Shown: in pieces, positions 36,256 through 43,724 of the stretch | Layout of the letters: each line of letters begins with the position of its first letter | How positions within the stretch are numbered: position 1 is the stretch's first letter | Assembly: GCF_000024005.1 (NCBI RefSeq) | Contig: NC_013132.1 | Span: forward strand, 2,784,001-2,848,000 | Length of the DNA stretch: 64,000 nucleotides | From: Chitinophaga pinensis DSM 2588 | GTDB lineage: Bacteria > Bacteroidota > Bacteroidia > Chitinophagales > Chitinophagaceae | Direction of reading: 5' to 3' | The notes under the pieces: model-generated | Seen by the model: only the letters and a program-made list of their open reading frames with translations | Databases searched by the model: none | Told to the model about the DNA's origin: nothing | Translations under genes and position numbers: made by a program

Positions 36256-37491
36256 TTACGTGGTAATTTGATTGTTGACCGCAGTAACGGGCACCGGCGC
36301 AGGCTTCCTGAGCAGCCGCTTTCTGAATAGTTCCTGGATGGGAAGCTCAAAGTAATAATGAGTAAGTATACTTAGTGGAATCAATACAGCATAGAATATC
36401 AGCAGTGTAAGCGGTGAATGAAATACCTCCCTGCTGATGCCCAGCATATCTACCATGATGAAGAAGGTTACCATCAGGGGGAAATGTAGCAGGTACAATG
36501 CATAGCTGGCATTACCCAGTACCAGCATCCATTTTATTTTTAGTCCGCCCCTGGTCGTTTCCGTCAATGCAAGCGTCAGTATAGTGATAGGCGATATGAT
36601 AGTGCGGAAGAAGGTATTACGCGACAGATTGAACAATGCAGTATGGAAGGCTTCATCTTTGCCGGGTAATAGGGTTTTCAGTAGTGGCATGGAGAAATCC
36701 CTGATGTAAGAAAATGCATATTCGCTCACGACAATGACCCAGAGGACAAAGGCAGCTATCGTCACCCCATTGGCGATACGACGCAGCTTTTTTTTCTCCA
36801 CCATCCATGCATAGATGTGATAGGTGAGTCCGCCGAGAAAGAAGGAATAAATACCTTGTCCGATCATGGAATAGATATACTGTATTACCGCGCCGGCCAC
36901 GATCATGGCAACAATCAGCCCTTTGTTGCGATGGAGTTTTCTCCACGCAATCAGGAAGAAGAGCAGGTACAGCAGCAGTTCTACTGATACAGACCAGGAA
37001 GGACCATTGAATCCGTTCAGTGCAGGCGTCTTCTCAAATCCCCAGCTGTGTATTACCAGGAAGTTGAGCAGGAAGTGGTAGGTGTCATTGTTCTGAATGA
37101 TAAAGGTATGTCCGTTCATGCTGAACATGACATACTGTATCAACGCAATGGCGATCAGTGTAAGCAGGTGAACAGGATACAGTCGCGTAATCCTGTAACA
37201 CATGAAATTGCCAAAAGGTGTTTTTCTGTCCGCGATTTTATCAGCGTAAAACCAGAAGAAGATGAATCCGGATAACAGGAAGAAGAGGTCCACCGCAAAG
37301 AAAGCGTGGTGGTAAAAAATTGATAGGAAGGGAAATAAAGGCAACCCAAGCTCTTCAAGCGGTTTGGTTTGCAGCGTCTGATCGGTATAAAAATAAAATT
37401 GCCAGTGGCACAGTACTACAATAAGAGCAGCAAAGCCTCTTATGGCATCCAGGCTGAAGAAGTATCTTGGTGAGGACGTGTTAGGAGTCAT
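36256..37491 (-). CDS. Acyltransferase family 3 (OafA-like) membrane protein
   Basis: 411 residues from ATG 37491. The start MTPNTSSPRYFFSLDAIRGF, then LCHWQFYFY and FFLLSGFIFFW, matches the acyltransferase 3 family, with the catalytic-type His in the first helix and about ten helices. It probably O-acetylates the exopolysaccharide. The frame extends to a TTG at 37551, but the ATG gives the canonical family N-terminus. It is the first gene of the operon and has a good upstream promoter. Confidence 0.88.
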   Translation of the reverse strand: MTPNTSSPRYFFSLDAIRGFAALIVVLCHWQFYFYTDQTLQTKPLEELGLPLFPFLSIFYHHAFFAVDLFFLLSGFIFFWFYADKIADRKTPFGNFMCYRITRLYPVHLLTLIAIALIQYVMFSMNGHTFIIQNNDTYHFLLNFLVIHSWGFEKTPALNGFNGPSWSVSVELLLYLLFFLIAWRKLHRNKGLIVAMIVAGAVIQYIYSMIGQGIYSFFLGGLTYHIYAWMVEKKKLRRIANGVTIAAFVLWVIVVSEYAFSYIRDFSMPLLKTLLPGKDEAFHTALFNLSRNTFFRTIISPITILTLALTETTRGGLKIKWMLVLGNASYALYLLHFPLMVTFFIMVDMLGISREVFHSPLTLLIFYAVLIPLSILTHYYFELPIQELFRKRLLRKPAPVPVTAVNNQITT

Positions 37492-37803
37492 GGAATGGCT
37501 ATCAGATAGAACAATAAAATTCCTTATAACGGCTGGGGGACCATTATGCAAATGAGAATTTTGCAGATTTTATTGATTATGCATTCGTAGACTCAAGCAA
37601 GTTAAATCAAAAATATCATATGCACAAAATTGCAAAAAAAAGATAAGCAGGCGGAACTACGCCTCTGTCATATTGAGTATCCGCAGAAGAGTCGCTAAAC
37701 CGGATATGTTAGAAATTATTACGAAATGAACAATATTTATATTATTTCTGTATTTATGAGTTGACACATTTTCGGAGAGCACTCCGTTCACCTAACTCAT
37801 ACC
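37492..37803. promoter_or_regulatory. Divergent promoter region of the exopolysaccharide operon
   Basis: On the - strand, TATTTTTG (37608-37615) matches TAnnTTTG, with a TTTG 17 nt upstream (37633-37636). This would drive the acyltransferase-wza-wzc operon. No equally good match was found on the + strand before the FkbM-like gene at 37804. The stretch holds no gene. Confidence 0.5.
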
Positions 37804-38718
37804 ATGTTTTTAATGAAACGAATGACGAAATTGGTTAATGTCCTGCACCATTTTTTGTATACCACCAGGAAAGCCCAGCAAACAGATCTTTTATTGTTAG
37901 GTACCCTGTTAGCCCGTCAGAACAAGGATCTGCCTGTGCTGGACAACATTGCAGCCGCCGAATTCAAAGTGTTTTCGCAAACGGGAGACGATGGTATTAT
38001 TCAATACCTCATTAATAAAGTACATATACCTGAAACAACTTTTGTTGAATTCGGTGTGGAAAACTATGTTGAATCCAATACGCGTTTTCTGTTGAAGTAT
38101 AATAACTGGTCGGGGATGGTGATTGATGGTTCTGAAAAGAGTATACGTTATATACAGTCTGACGATATTTATTATCAGCACGACCTGAAAGCAGTCAAGG
38201 CATTTATTACCACAGATAATATTAATGAATTGATCGGTTCGCAGGGATTGAAAGGAGAGATAGGATTATTATCGGTAGATATTGATGGTAATGATTATTG
38301 GGTGTGGAAGGCGATTAATATAGTTGACCCCGTTATCGTAGTAGCAGAATATAATAGTGTGTTTGGTATTGAGAAAGCCATTACCGTGCCCTACAAGCCG
38401 GACTTTGTCAGAGAGCGTGCGCACTACAGTCACCTGTATTTTGGCGCGTCGCTGAAAGCGCTGTGTATGCTGGCCGAAGAAAAAGGATATGCGTTTGTCG
38501 GATCCAATTCTATAGGTAATAATGCTTATTTTGTGAAAAAACATCGTCTGGGATTGCTGAAAGCACTTACACCTGAAGAAGGTTATGTATATTCCCGTTT
38601 CCGTGAAAGCCGTGATAAAAAGGGGTACCTCAACTACCTGTCTGGCCACGAGAGATATGAATGTATTAAAGGTATGCCCGTGCATAACGTTGCAACAGGG
38701 GTACAGGAACAACTATAA
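37804..38718 (+). CDS. FkbM-like protein of unknown function
   Basis: 304 residues. The middle reads like an FkbM methyltransferase core: AAEFKVFSQTGDDGIIQYL, TTFVEFGVENYVESNTRFLL, NWSGMVIDGSE and GLLSVDIDGNDYWVWKAI. However, the glycine-rich SAM loop (DVGAN in true FkbM) is replaced by EFGVENY. This variant occurs next to polysaccharide genes in other Bacteroidota from general knowledge. It may be a divergent methyltransferase; activity is not certain. It is divergent from the main operon and 27 nt before a true FkbM gene. Confidence 0.7.
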   Translation: MFLMKRMTKLVNVLHHFLYTTRKAQQTDLLLLGTLLARQNKDLPVLDNIAAAEFKVFSQTGDDGIIQYLINKVHIPETTFVEFGVENYVESNTRFLLKYNNWSGMVIDGSEKSIRYIQSDDIYYQHDLKAVKAFITTDNINELIGSQGLKGEIGLLSVDIDGNDYWVWKAINIVDPVIVVAEYNSVFGIEKAITVPYKPDFVRERAHYSHLYFGASLKALCMLAEEKGYAFVGSNSIGNNAYFVKKHRLGLLKALTPEEGYVYSRFRESRDKKGYLNYLSGHERYECIKGMPVHNVATGVQEQL

Positions 38719-38745
38719 ACTAACTCCAATCCAAACAATCAACCA

Positions 38746-39546
38746 ATGAATGTGCTCACAGACACCCTAAGGAAAGTCTATGTATTCATCTTTGCGCGCA
38801 AAGCACTCTACTCCTTTAATCTGCTGTTATATAAGCTAAGTATGAGAGGCCTGGGGATCATGAATCACGAGAATGATGATATCAGCGGAGAAAACGCTTT
38901 TGTTAAATATATGCTCTCCACCGGTAGATTCAACTCAGGTGTGATCCTGGATGTAGGTGCTAATATCGGCGGCTATTCTGTCATGTTGCGCAATAAAAAG
39001 GTATCGCTTCCTATTTATGCATTCGAACCTCACCCTGTTGCATTTAATAAACTGGAAGAAGCAGCTTCTGTACATCATTTTATTCCTGTGCAGAAGGGCG
39101 CCGGAGAAACTGCGTTGACCACCTATATTTATGACTATGTGGAAAACAAAGGTTCTGAACACGCCAGTATGTATAAAGAAGTGATTGCCGACTTTCGTAA
39201 AAGCGAAGTGGAGGAAATACCGATCGATCTGACGACAATCGACGAGTTCATCGAAGATAACAGACTGTCCAGGATCGCTTTGCTGAAAATAGATACCGAA
39301 GGAAACGAACTGAATGTATTGAAAGGTGCACGTAAAGCCATCGAAGAAGGTCGCATCAGTGTTATTCAGATCGAGTTCAATGAGATGAATGTCATCTCAC
39401 GTACCTTCTTTAAAGATATCATCGACATTCTGCCGGGATATGACTTTTACCGCCTGCTACCAGATGGTCTGAAAGCCCTGGGTGAATACAATGTAGCCGC
39501 CTTTGAAATCTTTGCTTTTCAAAATATTGTGGCTATAAAGCATTGA
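38746..39546 (+). CDS. FkbM-family methyltransferase (divergent unit)
   Basis: 266 residues with a clear SAM loop (VILDVGANIGGYSVMLRNK), the acidic IYAFEPHPVAFNKLEEA and IALLKIDTEGNELNVLKGA. It forms a two-gene unit with the FkbM-like gene upstream, on the strand opposite to the exopolysaccharide operon. The two together probably add further methyl groups to the same polymer or another surface glycan. Confidence 0.88.
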   Translation: MNVLTDTLRKVYVFIFARKALYSFNLLLYKLSMRGLGIMNHENDDISGENAFVKYMLSTGRFNSGVILDVGANIGGYSVMLRNKKVSLPIYAFEPHPVAFNKLEEAASVHHFIPVQKGAGETALTTYIYDYVENKGSEHASMYKEVIADFRKSEVEEIPIDLTTIDEFIEDNRLSRIALLKIDTEGNELNVLKGARKAIEEGRISVIQIEFNEMNVISRTFFKDIIDILPGYDFYRLLPDGLKALGEYNVAAFEIFAFQNIVAIKH

Positions 39547-39576
39547 TAATTATATAGTTTTATTACTTCCTCCAAA

Positions 39577-39607
39577 TAATTTTGAAGTGCGCAGAAAAAG
39601 TGCGCAC
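39577..39607 (+). promoter_or_regulatory. Promoter -7 match and 5' hairpin before rtcB
   Basis: TAATTTTG (39577-39584) matches TAnnTTTG. Just after it GTGCGCA (39587-39593) pairs with TGCGCAC (39601-39607) around a 7-nt loop, which would form a hairpin at the very 5' end of the rtcB transcript. The -33 element is unclear. Confidence 0.4.
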
Positions 39608-39647
39608 ATTGTCCTGAATATTGCATTATTATTATAACCAATAACAA

Positions 39648-41075
39648 ATGCATATGAACAGGATTAATGGTAACGATCTGTTAGCTATCGGTTTTACTCA
39701 GGGAAAAATATTGGGCCTTGCGCTGGAAGTACTGGAAAAGCATTACCAGGACGCTGACCGTGATATGGTTTTATCTATGATGAAAGCCTTGGCAGAAAAA
39801 CCGGAGTTATACCTGGATCATGAGATACTGGAAGACCTGGCGACTAAGATGATTGAAGAAGCCAGCGCGCCAAAAGACGAAACAATTGACCTGAATGTAA
39901 CGGCAAAGGAATTTGCGGTATATGGTCAGGAACATATAGACGAAGGAGCTGTCAGACAAATGAATATTGCCATGCGTCTGCCTGTTACGGTAGCAGGTGC
40001 TTTGATGCCGGATGCGCATCAGGGGTACGGATTGCCGATAGGTGGTGTACTGGCTGCAAAAAATGCCGTAATACCTTATGGTGTTGGTGTGGATATCGGT
40101 TGCCGTATGGCCCTGTCCATCTTCGATATTCCGGAGAACCATTATTTCGAAAATCACGATTTTTATAAAAAAGAACTGATTGCGCATACCCGTTTCGGTG
40201 CAGGACATGGCTTTATGAGAAAGGAACGTGCAGAACATGCCGTACTGGATCGTAACGAGTTTAACATGACACAGTTTATTAAAAACCTGCATGATAAAGC
40301 ATGGTCTCAGCTAGGATCATCCGGAGGTGGTAACCACTTCGTAGAATGGGGTATCATTGAATTCTCCGAAGAGGATAAACTGTTGAACATTGCCGCAGGT
40401 AGATACCTGGCATTGTTGTCACATTCCGGGTCAAGAGGACTGGGTGCAACACTGGCTGGTCATTATACCCGACTGGCGAAAGATATTTGTAAACTGCCAA
40501 AAGACGCAGCAAATCTTGCTTACCTGGATATGAACAGCGAAGCTGGTCAGGAGTACTGGCTGGCAATGAACCTGGCAGGTGACTATGCTTCTGCATGTCA
40601 TGAAGTGATCCATGATAAAATGGCGAAGGCTATCGGTGGACAACTTCTGGCGAAAGTGGAAAACCACCATAACTTTGCCTGGAAAGAGATCTGGAATGGG
40701 GAAGAAGTGATTGTACATCGTAAAGGAGCTACGCCGGCCGGTAAAGGTGTAATGGGGATCATTCCGGGTTCTATGGCCGCACCGGGATTCCTGGTGAGAG
40801 GTAAAGGTGAAGACCTCGCTATTAATTCTGCTTCTCATGGCGCAGGACGTCAGATGAGCCGTACACAGGCTACGAAAAATATCAGCCACCAGGAGATGAA
40901 AGCGATCCTGCAGGAAAATAAGGTAACATTGATTGGTGCAGGTCTGGATGAAGCACCTATGGCGTATAAAGACATCAATGTGGTGATGAATGCGCAAAAA
41001 GACCTGGTAGATGTGGTGGCGAAATTCACACCAAAAATAGTGAGAATGGCTGATGACGGGAGTAAAGAAGATTAA
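39648..41075 (+). CDS. rtcB: RtcB-family RNA ligase
   Basis: 475 residues. RtcB joins RNA ends bearing 2',3'-cyclic phosphate or 3'-phosphate to 5'-OH ends using GTP and Mn2+. The metal and guanylylation motifs are visible: DAHQGYGLPIGG, GVGVDIGCRM, GSSGGGNHFVEW, HSGSRGLG, VENHHNFAW, HRKGATPAGKG and the C-terminal SHGAGRQMSR with the His that takes the guanylate. ATG at 39648 or 39654 are equivalent choices. No archease or RNA cyclase gene is adjacent; the next gene is an MBL-fold hydrolase. Confidence 0.95.
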   Translation: MHMNRINGNDLLAIGFTQGKILGLALEVLEKHYQDADRDMVLSMMKALAEKPELYLDHEILEDLATKMIEEASAPKDETIDLNVTAKEFAVYGQEHIDEGAVRQMNIAMRLPVTVAGALMPDAHQGYGLPIGGVLAAKNAVIPYGVGVDIGCRMALSIFDIPENHYFENHDFYKKELIAHTRFGAGHGFMRKERAEHAVLDRNEFNMTQFIKNLHDKAWSQLGSSGGGNHFVEWGIIEFSEEDKLLNIAAGRYLALLSHSGSRGLGATLAGHYTRLAKDICKLPKDAANLAYLDMNSEAGQEYWLAMNLAGDYASACHEVIHDKMAKAIGGQLLAKVENHHNFAWKEIWNGEEVIVHRKGATPAGKGVMGIIPGSMAAPGFLVRGKGEDLAINSASHGAGRQMSRTQATKNISHQEMKAILQENKVTLIGAGLDEAPMAYKDINVVMNAQKDLVDVVAKFTPKIVRMADDGSKED

Positions 41076-41101
41076 TAACGGCTGGGCTTGTTGGACTGAG
41101 C

Positions 41102-42115
41102 ATGAGTTTTGAGAGAGAGAAGACAGTGTTCATGTTAATTCCAACAAGTATGAAAAAGCAACAAGCACTGGTTAAAATTAAAGCATGCGCAGAACATGAG
41201 TGGTTTTCTGTAGCACCTGGTGTATGGGGTGTACGTGACAGGATTGTCAATGTCTATTTTGTACATGACCCCTCCACGAATCACTGGATATTGGTAGATA
41301 CAGGCTTGCGTGGCGCCGCTGCCAGAATCAAAAGAGTGGCCAGGGAATTATTCTGGCCGCAGGCAACACCTGCTGCCATTATCCTGACACATGGTCATTT
41401 CGACCATGTCGGCACTGTGAAACAGCTGGCAGATGAATGGGATGTACCGGTATATGCACACTATCTGGAAGCACCGTATCTGACAGGGCGTTCTGCTTAT
41501 CCACCCCCTGATCCGTCAGCAGGTGGCGGGCTGTTTACCTGGCTCTCCTTTTTGTTTCCCAAAAACCCCATTGATCTTGGTGGACGATTACTGCTGTTAC
41601 CTGAACAGGGAAATATTCCCGGACTAAAAGAATGGAAATATATCCATACCCCTGGTCACGCACCTGGCCATATCAGCCTCTATAGAGAACATGACGGTGT
41701 ACTGCTGGCCGGAGATGCCTTTGTCACTACTCAGCAGGAATCATTACTGTCTGTTCTGAAACAGGAAAGAAAGCTGTCTGGTCCGCCCCGTTACTTCACA
41801 TATGACTGGTTAGCTGCGGAAAAATCAGTACGTCATCTTGCATCATTACAACCCAGTATTGTGGCTACCGGTCACGGACATCCGATGGAGGGAGAGGCGC
41901 TTGCTGCATTACAGGAACTCGCAGATAACTTTCAGGAACAGGCTGTGCCGGCACATGGACGTTATACCGGAGATCCTGCCGTTGCAGGTATCAGTGGTGT
42001 AGAATACGTTCCGGCGCCTAATAATCGTAAAACCTTACTCCGGGCTGCTGCCGTGCTGGCACTGGTAGGTATAGGCGCATTATTGGCCAGTGAAGCAAAA
42101 AAGAGGTATAGCTAG
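41102..42115 (+). CDS. MBL-fold metallohydrolase
   Basis: 337 residues with the metallo-beta-lactamase motif HGHFDHVGT, the later His in HTPGHAPGHIS and the Asp in LLAGDAFVTT. This is the glyoxalase-II-like group that hydrolyses thioesters or related substrates. The C-terminus has one membrane helix (LLRAAAVLALVGIGALLAS) with a basic end, so the enzyme is tail-anchored. ATG at 41102 is used; 41132 or 41150 also possible. It starts 26 nt after rtcB and may be cotranscribed; a shared function is not established. Confidence 0.85.
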   Translation: MSFEREKTVFMLIPTSMKKQQALVKIKACAEHEWFSVAPGVWGVRDRIVNVYFVHDPSTNHWILVDTGLRGAAARIKRVARELFWPQATPAAIILTHGHFDHVGTVKQLADEWDVPVYAHYLEAPYLTGRSAYPPPDPSAGGGLFTWLSFLFPKNPIDLGGRLLLLPEQGNIPGLKEWKYIHTPGHAPGHISLYREHDGVLLAGDAFVTTQQESLLSVLKQERKLSGPPRYFTYDWLAAEKSVRHLASLQPSIVATGHGHPMEGEALAALQELADNFQEQAVPAHGRYTGDPAVAGISGVEYVPAPNNRKTLLRAAAVLALVGIGALLASEAKKRYS

Positions 42116-42149
42116 TTAACTGCCGAATATAAATGTTTGATTATAAGTG

Positions 42150-42184
42150 AAATAGCTCCCGTTATTGGCGGGAGCTATTTTATT
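42150..42184 (+). terminator. Strong terminator after the MBL gene
   Basis: AAATAGCTCCCG (42150-42161) pairs exactly with CGGGAGCTATTT (42169-42180) across a 7-nt loop, followed by T residues. Confidence 0.85.
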
Positions 42185-42528
42185 AATTAAGGATGGGGTC
42201 TGGCGCATGGCCTGTTGAAAGAGAAACGATTACACCTATATTGATATTATAACTTTGTTTCAAATAATAATAATCCTATATTGGTTGCGTTATATTTTGC
42301 AACGCTCGTCACTATTCCACTTTACAAGTTCCGCTCCATGTGAACGGAGCGAAACCTGCGAAAGTGAAATTCCTGTCCGATGAAGCTGCAAATTACTATA
42401 AGAGAACCAGTTAAGTAAGCGTAATACTGCGGAAGATGCTGCGTATAAATACGGATATTTCCAGATAGACACAACCCGTAATACAGCAGACCGCGCCTCC
42501 ATAAAAAATTATAATACTATCCTTCAAA
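42185..42528. other. Intergenic region without an assignable gene
   Basis: About 340 bp. A - strand frame at 42290-42502 has no start context, no signal and poor composition, and is rejected. The + strand has fragments that read like protein but are interrupted by stops (for example around 42350-42510), which may be the remnant of a decayed gene; this is weak. Confidence 0.35.
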
Positions 42529-42639
42529 ATGACCAGAATCAAACAGCTCATCGTACAAAACGCCGAAAACCGGGAAACAGCACATGCCCTGTTGATAGTA
42601 GCTTTCTTATTAATGGCTGCCGCCCTGCTTAAAAGATAA
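42529..42639 (+). CDS. Possible 36-residue small membrane protein
   Basis: ATG at 42529 to TAA at 42637-42639 encodes a basic/polar start (MTRIKQLIVQNAENRETAH) and one hydrophobic helix (ALLIVAFLLMAAALL), ending KR. The charge pattern fits a single-pass inner-membrane microprotein. There is no clear ribosome site, and such a short frame can occur by chance. It is 80 nt upstream of the copper operon but before that operon's likely promoter, so it would be a separate unit. Confidence 0.35.
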   Translation: MTRIKQLIVQNAENRETAHALLIVAFLLMAAALLKR

Positions 42640-42649
42640 CAGCGGCCAT

Positions 42650-42711
42650 AAATTATATAACAAGCGCTTGAAATTATATAACAAAGCTTCCGTTTAGGGC
42701 ACCTATCTTTG
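42650..42711 (+). promoter_or_regulatory. Copper operon control region: 21-bp-spaced direct repeat and -7 element
   Basis: AAATTATATAACAA occurs twice, at 42650-42663 and 42671-42684, exactly 21 bp apart (two helical turns). TATCTTTG at 42704-42711 matches the -7 consensus TAnnTTTG and lies only 7 nt before the first start codon, so the transcript would be nearly leaderless. No good -33 element is present, which fits activation by a protein bound at the repeat. Confidence 0.5.
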
Positions 42712-42718
42712 TCTTCAC

Positions 42719-43138
42719 ATGAAGTCCGGGAAGACTATATCATTTAGGGCGCTTTTGCTGCTGATCGTATTTCTGATGAATACGGCGGTTGGTTTTGCCT
42801 GCGCACTGGAGTCAGGTCTCTGGACGGACAGGCACCATGATACCCACCAGATGCACGACATGCACGATATGCATGCAAAGCATCAGATGGATCATGCACC
42901 AAAGAAATCTTCCCACCGTTGCTGCGGAGACGGTATGATCAGGTTTGAACTGCTGGACAAAACCCAGTTCCATCACGATGATATTAAGTGGCTGCCACTA
43001 CAGGCGGTGCTTTTTCCCGTGAGATGGCTGTCTGTGCCACCAGTATCCTTGGCTGCTGCTCCTCACCGATATGTTATACTTCGTCAGCATCCGCCACCCA
43101 TTGACATCCGGGTGTCGATTCAATCTTTTCAGATTTGA
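42719..43138 (+). CDS. His/Met-rich exported protein, probable copper binding
   Basis: 139 residues with a signal-like hydrophobic start (FRALLLLIVFLMNTAVGFA). A metal-binding stretch near 37-60 reads HHDTHQMHDMHDMHAKHQMD, followed by HRCCGDGM. The C-terminal half is unrecognised (VSLAAAPHRYVILRQ). The dense His/Met/Cys pattern and the downstream DUF3347 and multicopper oxidase genes point to periplasmic copper sensing or buffering. No named family recognised. Confidence 0.65.
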   Translation: MKSGKTISFRALLLLIVFLMNTAVGFACALESGLWTDRHHDTHQMHDMHDMHAKHQMDHAPKKSSHRCCGDGMIRFELLDKTQFHHDDIKWLPLQAVLFPVRWLSVPPVSLAAAPHRYVILRQHPPPIDIRVSIQSFQI

Positions 43139-43142
43139 TTTT

Positions 43143-43197
43143 GTTTGAATAATCAGTTGCCTTACTACTAAGGCAAACAATTTTCTATTATTCAAAC
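43143..43197 (+). repeat. Nested hairpin between the copper genes
   Basis: GTTTGAATAAT (43143-43153) pairs exactly with ATTATTCAAAC (43187-43197). Inside, TTGCCTT (43157-43163) pairs with AAGGCAA (43170-43176). It sits directly after the first copper gene and 17 nt before the next start, so it could process or attenuate the transcript. Confidence 0.6.
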
Positions 43198-43214
43198 ACT
43201 AAAATCAGATTACA

Positions 43215-43697
43215 ATGAAAAGTCTTATCATAGCAACCACTATATTATTCGCTACTTTCTCTGCACAGGCTGCAAATCCCGCATTATCTAAATTGTTATC
43301 ACTTTACTACGACATAAAGAATGCACTGGTGAGCAGTGACGCTACTACGGCAAACGCTAAAGCGGCTGAATTTGTAAAAGCCATCGCTGGTGTGGATATG
43401 CACGCATTATCCGCAGCAGAACATGAAGCGTTTATGCCCTTGCAGGAAAAACTGACTGCGGATGCCAGCGCTATTGCTGCCACCACAGACCTGAATAAAC
43501 AACGCGAACAATTCAAATCTTTCTCCAATAATTTCTTCACACTGGCCAAAACCACTAAGCTCTCAGATACTCCGGTGTACCAGCAGTACTGCCCTATGCA
43601 GAAAAGCTACTGGCTGAGTAATGAAGCTGCGGTAAAAAATCCTTACTACGGCAAGCAGATGCTTACCTGCGGAAAAGTAACCGAGACGCTGAAATAA
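43215..43697 (+). CDS. DUF3347-domain exported protein, copper-linked
   Basis: 160 residues: signal peptide (SLIIATTILFATFSAQA), a helical body (LLSLYYDIKNALVSSD) and a C-terminal metal-site pattern. That pattern, YCPMQKSYWLSNEAAVKNPY followed by YGKQMLTCG, resembles the Cys/Met segment seen at the end of some CusB-type efflux adaptors. DUF3347 proteins are regularly found with copper resistance genes in Bacteroidota. It probably binds Cu(I) in the periplasm and hands it to the downstream oxidase. Confidence 0.85.
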   Translation: MKSLIIATTILFATFSAQAANPALSKLLSLYYDIKNALVSSDATTANAKAAEFVKAIAGVDMHALSAAEHEAFMPLQEKLTADASAIAATTDLNKQREQFKSFSNNFFTLAKTTKLSDTPVYQQYCPMQKSYWLSNEAAVKNPYYGKQMLTCGKVTETLK

Positions 43698-43724
43698 TTA
43701 ACAGAACACGCACAAGTATTCAAC

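Noticed and set aside
42290..42502. 70-residue frame on the - strand
   Set aside because: No signal, domain or start context, and composition unlike neighbouring genes; it is probably chance in an intergenic region.
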